DNA from: Narthecium ossifragum | Taxonomy: Eukaryota; Streptophyta; Magnoliopsida; Dioscoreales; Nartheciaceae | NCBI GenBank assembly: GCA_963920575.1 | Contig: OY986965.1 | Location: 25,578,342 to 25,642,341, forward strand | Reading direction: 5' to 3' | DNA length: 64,000 nt | Shown: positions 60,430 through 64,000 of the stretch, piece after piece | Numbering within the stretch: the stretch's first letter is position 1 | How the letters are laid out: each line of letters begins with the position of its first letter | Notes under the pieces: model-generated | Seen by the model: the letters and a program-made list of their open reading frames with translations, nothing else | Told to the model about the DNA's origin: nothing | Database searches by the model: none | Made by a program: the position numbers and the translations under genes

Positions 60430-63400
60430 TCAGAACAGTCGCAGTTCCTTTGGCGAAATAGGAACTGCTTTTGTTCTACACGTCCTCTTGTTATGCCCTA
60501 GAACCCGACAGAGACTACATCTTTGTGCTAGCCGCGATTGTGCCTTACCTTGCGACGGCAGCCTTCGTTTTTTTCTCTTTCCTTTCTTGACCACACAGTG
60601 CGGTGGATAGACAATCGGGTCTTCTTCAATACCTTTCGGCCAGAATTCTTTGGATGCAGTTGGGTATATACAGCTGTAATATGTAGATCTATATTTTTCA
60701 GTTGTGAACCACGGCTCGCAATAGTCATATTCTGACAAACCTTTGAACATTAATGCAGCACAAGCGTGTTGGCATGGTATGCCGAGCACGTCCCATTTCC
60801 TGCACGAACACCTTTTTAGGGCAATGTTGACGGCGTAGTAGGACTCACCATATTGAACTTGGAAGTCATCGTGACTCAACTGCTCGACCGTCATGTGCCG
60901 TCCTTTCTCCTTGGCTATGTTAAGCTCCTTCTCAACCCATGGTGTAAGAGTAGTTTCAAGACGGATAGCTTCCCGTTTTCTCATCCAAAAATAAGAACCT
61001 ACCTTCCGACGCGTGGTCTCCATCATATATTGGATAGGAAATGCCTTGGCATCCTTCAAAACCCCGTTGAAACTCTCAACCATGTTCGTTGATAACATTT
61101 TGTATCTCCGACCTGGGAAGCAATGGGTTGCCCATTTTTCTTTGGGGATGTCCGTGACGTACTTGTAATGCTCCGGATACAACTCCACCATTCTGTCCAT
61201 GGCCCATGTGAAACCCACCTCAGTATACGCTCTCGCAGCCGCCCAGAACAGGTTGTATGGTTGTGATCTCCTCGGTGCATTCACCAGATTACGCGACAAG
61301 TGCACCATGCAAAAACCATGCATTGCTTCCGGGAACACATCCTCCACGGCCTTCAGTATCCCTTTGTGCCGGTCGGATATTATAGTCAACGTCTCGAACG
61401 GACTAATACATGTGCGGAGACGTGTGAGAAACCATGTCCACGACTCCGCCGACTCTTTGTCCGCAACTCCAAATGCCACAGGGATGATGTGATTGTTGCC
61501 GTCTACCCCAATTGTAGTAAAAATTGTCCCCGGATACTTACCAGTGATAAATGTGCCATCTATACCAAGAATTGGCCGCATGTAGTTCTTGTAGGCATAG
61601 ATGCATGTGCCGTAGGCCCAATATATTAGTAGGAAACGGTTCTCTGAGTCTACCTGAAGTGCCGTCACAGTGGTCGGGTCCCTCATCATCAACTCCCGCA
61701 TGTAGGGTCTTAACAAAGAATACGAACCCTCGTATGTTCCATGGACCTGTTTGCATGAGAAACATGATTAGAGAAAAATTCATGTGCATTAAGAAAACGT
61801 ACAATGAATGGGTTCCGTTCTAACCAGCTTGAGAACTGACTGCTTGGCACGATACGCCTTCCAGTAGGACACCTTCACGCCATACCTCTTCAAAATATCG
61901 GTTACAATCATCTTCACAGTGTATTTCTCACTTTATGCCACCTGCTCTTTCACCTCTTCAGCGATAAAAGAACACGTCAATTGCTTGTGACCATGACCGA
62001 TCATTGTCCTCTTGCACGTGTGGTCGTTGACACATTTCCTTATCCGAAAAGCGTGATTTCCGAACACCTTCCTACCAATCACCTTCCATGTACAGTTACT
62101 TTCTACACAACGCACAAGAACCTTCTGTTCACTACACTTTTTCGTGATATACTCGAACCGGCGCGTGATTTCGTATCTTGCGAGCGCAAGTCTCAGTTGC
62201 TTACTATCCGGAAAGGACTGTCCGACAAATGGTTCCGGTGCGCTTAGAAAGAAAACCTCTCGAGCTTCGGGTGTTTCGAAGTCGAGGATGTACTCGTCTT
62301 TTCCGTCTTCCACGGGCTCACAAATAGGCAATTCATGTTCTTCACAATCAGGATCCCAATCATCGCCGAAATAAATTTCATCGTGCATGTCCACATCGGG
62401 TCGACTGTCTAGCCTGTGAACGCCAAAGAAATAATACTCATAAAAATTGACGAACTCACACGCGCGGTGATCACTATGCGTGCGCAAGAACCACAATAAA
62501 GACGTGCAGGAAATATATTAAAGACGCACAAAAAAATACTCGCGTTTCTCAAATGTGAACAAGTGAAAATATTTACACGCATCTTTAAGTACGCGCGCAC
62601 GTCGTTCTATGTGCGGTGAAAAAATAAAGACGCACAATAAAAGACGCACAATAAAGACGCGCACGAAATATATTAAAGCCGCACAAAAAAATACTCGCGT
62701 TTATCAAATGTGGACAAGTGAAAATATTTACACACGTCTTTAAGTACGCGCATAAATTCGCTCGCGTCGTTCACAAACGCGCATAAAATACTAACTACAT
62801 GCACATCTATGACCGATGAATTTCCCCGCGTGGTTATTACTATACGCGCGTAGAAAGTATCAAGCATTAACTACGCGCGCAAATGTGTGCACGTATTTAT
62901 CATGCTCGCTTAAACTGCGCACGCCAGTAAACTTGTTTACCCTTCCGCCTTCGGTGTGAGGGCATTGAGCGATATCTCCTCCACCACGTCGGGAAAAATT
63001 TCGACCTCGTCCGGTGCTGGCACCAAGGGTACGTTCAGATCAATGTCGCCCAAACCACGTGCCGTCTCAAGAAACATAGTATCGCTGTCACAACTGAGCC
63101 ATTGTAGGGAAGCGTTAGAAAGCATCACGAAGCCATTAGTATTGAGTAAAAGATTTTCCCCTGCCATACCTTGTGTTGTCTGCTTCTTCCGGGAGGCGAA
63201 CACTCTGATGGGTGGGCAAGATGGCCGGCCGAGGAGAACGAAGAGCCGGGACAAGCCTATGTCGTTTTCTAGTCGTATGAATGGACTAAATGGATTGTTG
63301 GGCTTCTCGAAGCTGATGAACAACTCGTCATCGGTTGGAGATAGCTCACAAAGCATATAGAAGCGAGTCTTCAGTTGAGTATATGATAGGTCCGAAGAAA

Positions 63401-63542
63401 ACTCGTCGAGCCGACGTGACCCACCACGATAATATGGAAGACCTTCGTCGTATACAACATCTCCATTGAAATGACAAAGAAGCTGAACGCTCCACATAGT
63501 AGACCATACGATGAAAATCCACCGTCCCGGGTCTGGATGCAA
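60430..63542 (-). pseudogene. mudrA: MURA (MuDR-type) transposase, near-intact, one nonsense codon
   Basis: Three exons on the minus strand: 63542-62941, 62413-61825 and 61746-60430. GT-AG junctions and phases agree, giving 835 residues. Residues 1-200 hold a PB1-like N-terminal region (VQLLCHFNGDVVYDEGLPYY). Then follows the MuDR DNA-binding region with VRCVESNCTWKVIGRK and its Cys/His set. The transposase domain has GIDGTFI (Asp about 460), ISDRHKGI (Asp about 522) and NMVESFN (Glu about 621). A SWIM zinc finger follows (CSCRKWDVLGIPCQHAC, about 710-726), and the C-terminal CSLCRVLGHNKRTC is a zinc knuckle. The only defect seen is TAA at 61933-61935 in exon 2 (between VA and SEKYTVKM). It could be a recent mutation or sequencing error. 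The transposase acts on the MULE terminal inverted repeats. Confidence 0.9.
62490..62770. repeat. 155-bp duplication in MURA intron 1
   Basis: ACAATAAAGACG-GCA-GAAATATATTAAAG-CGCAC occurs at 62493 and again at 62648, and the similarity continues through TACTCGCGTTT-TCAAATGTG-ACAAGTG and TTTAAGTACGCGC. It is dense in CGCG/GCGC words like the other arrays of this MULE. Confidence 0.85.
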
Positions 63543-63941
63543 AGTGGACTAAGAACGGGAGGTATCTCGTCGGTCTTGGCTTTAGGAGATAGGGAGAAAG
63601 AGGCGATAGGGAGGAAGAGATGGTGGCGGAAAAAACCAATGCAATGGCGGGAGAGCAATCCTATGGTGGTTGAAAGAACTCAGGTGAGCCCCGTCGGGAT
63701 GATTGAGGTCTTCTCACTCTTCCGTCGCATTAAATGCAGGCCATGCCACGTACACTGATAACACATACTTTCTACGCGCGTTTAGTGATAACCACGCGTG
63801 GAAAATGAAAAATGTGTGATGTTATTGTTTTATGCGTGTTTGTTAACTACGCGCGGTAAGTTCTGCGTGTAGTCAACGACTGGCGGCCGGTCTTCTCACG
63901 GGCTGACAGCGCCGTATGCGTGGCCAACCGTTTCGTGCCAC
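63543..63941. other. MURA 5' flank and subterminal region of the MULE
   Basis: Expected to carry the transposase promoter. Near 63770-63870 it has several ACGCG words (TACGCGCGTTT, CACGCGTGG, CTACGCGCGG), resembling those in the arrays elsewhere in the element. No clear TATA box chosen. Confidence 0.45.
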
Positions 63942-64000
63942 GTGGCGGGTATTTAATGCTACATGGGGTTGCACGGCATCAGATATCTTATTTAATTAGC
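63942..64000 (-). repeat. MULE terminal inverted repeat, right (cut by window edge)
   Basis: Reverse complement partner of 52047-52104. The match is still present at the last base of the window, so the real terminus lies outside. Confidence 0.7.

Larger units (their letters stand above)
52047..64000. mobile_element. Large Mutator-like element carrying MURA and a Ulp1-type gene (right end cut by the window)
   Basis: Matching ends lie at 52047-52104 and 63942-64000 in opposite orientation; the alignment is good over almost 60 bp, sharing GTAGCATTAAATACC and GCCAC. Between them are two convergent genes, a MURA transposase (minus) and a Ulp1/C48 protease-like gene (plus), with several tandem arrays. 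A MURA transposase paired with a Ulp1-like gene is known from plant MULEs such as the Kaonashi type. The visible length is about 12 kb, of which 2.45 kb is a later solo LTR. The terminal match runs to the window edge, so the full inverted repeat and target-site duplication cannot be seen. Confidence 0.8.

Overview
This is plant nuclear DNA from a flowering plant. Host genes are split by many introns, intergenic and intronic DNA is AT-rich, and the transposon classes are typical of angiosperms: L1-type LINEs with a plant-style RNase H, Tourist-like MITEs, Ty3/Gypsy LTRs and a Mutator-like element (MULE). The C-terminal style of the CENH3 protein would fit a monocot, but I cannot name the species.

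Five host genes can be read. They are the 3' part of a ribosomal protein eL30 gene at the left edge (plus strand); a complete seven-exon centromeric histone H3 gene, CENH3 (9276-12621, plus); a six-exon COMM-domain protein gene (21212-24532, minus); a seven-exon CID-domain gene of the RPRD1/Rtt103 type (29656-41220, plus) with a first coding intron of about 5.1 kb; and a single-exon gene for a small secreted CLE-like peptide (42857-43129, minus). The splice junctions of the first four all keep the reading frame across exons, which strongly supports the models.

Between these genes lie LINE copies of different ages. The clearest is a full-length element (14321-20379, minus) with a 16-bp perfect target-site duplication, an ORF1 with one frameshift, and an ORF2 with two in-frame stops. 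ORF1 and ORF2 overlap by ATGA. Older LINE fragments lie at 3557-4290, 4387-6864, 24730-26393 and 43881-45340. MITE-like elements lie at 4604-5015 (inside a LINE) and 7629-8491.

From about 45.8 kb to 51.6 kb is a nested repeat block. It holds a partial minus-strand Ty3/Gypsy-like element (5' LTR, decayed tRNA-Asp-type primer-binding site, gag-like ORF) flanked by inverted copies of another repeat.

From about 52.0 kb to the right edge is most of a MULE of at least 12 kb with matching ends. It carries a MURA transposase gene (minus strand, DDE and SWIM motifs intact, one nonsense codon) that converges on a multi-exon gene with a Ulp1/C48 cysteine-protease domain (plus strand). This resembles known plant MULEs that carry Ulp1-like genes. 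The protease gene is broken by a 2.4-kb solo LTR with a 5-bp target-site duplication, two in-frame stops and two frameshifts. The non-coding DNA of this MULE is unusually structured: tandem arrays with periods of 78, 90, 89 and 155 bp, all rich in ACGCGT/TGCGCA-type motifs, and a near-perfect 38-bp inverted repeat inside one intron of the protease gene. This is the part of the window most worth following up.
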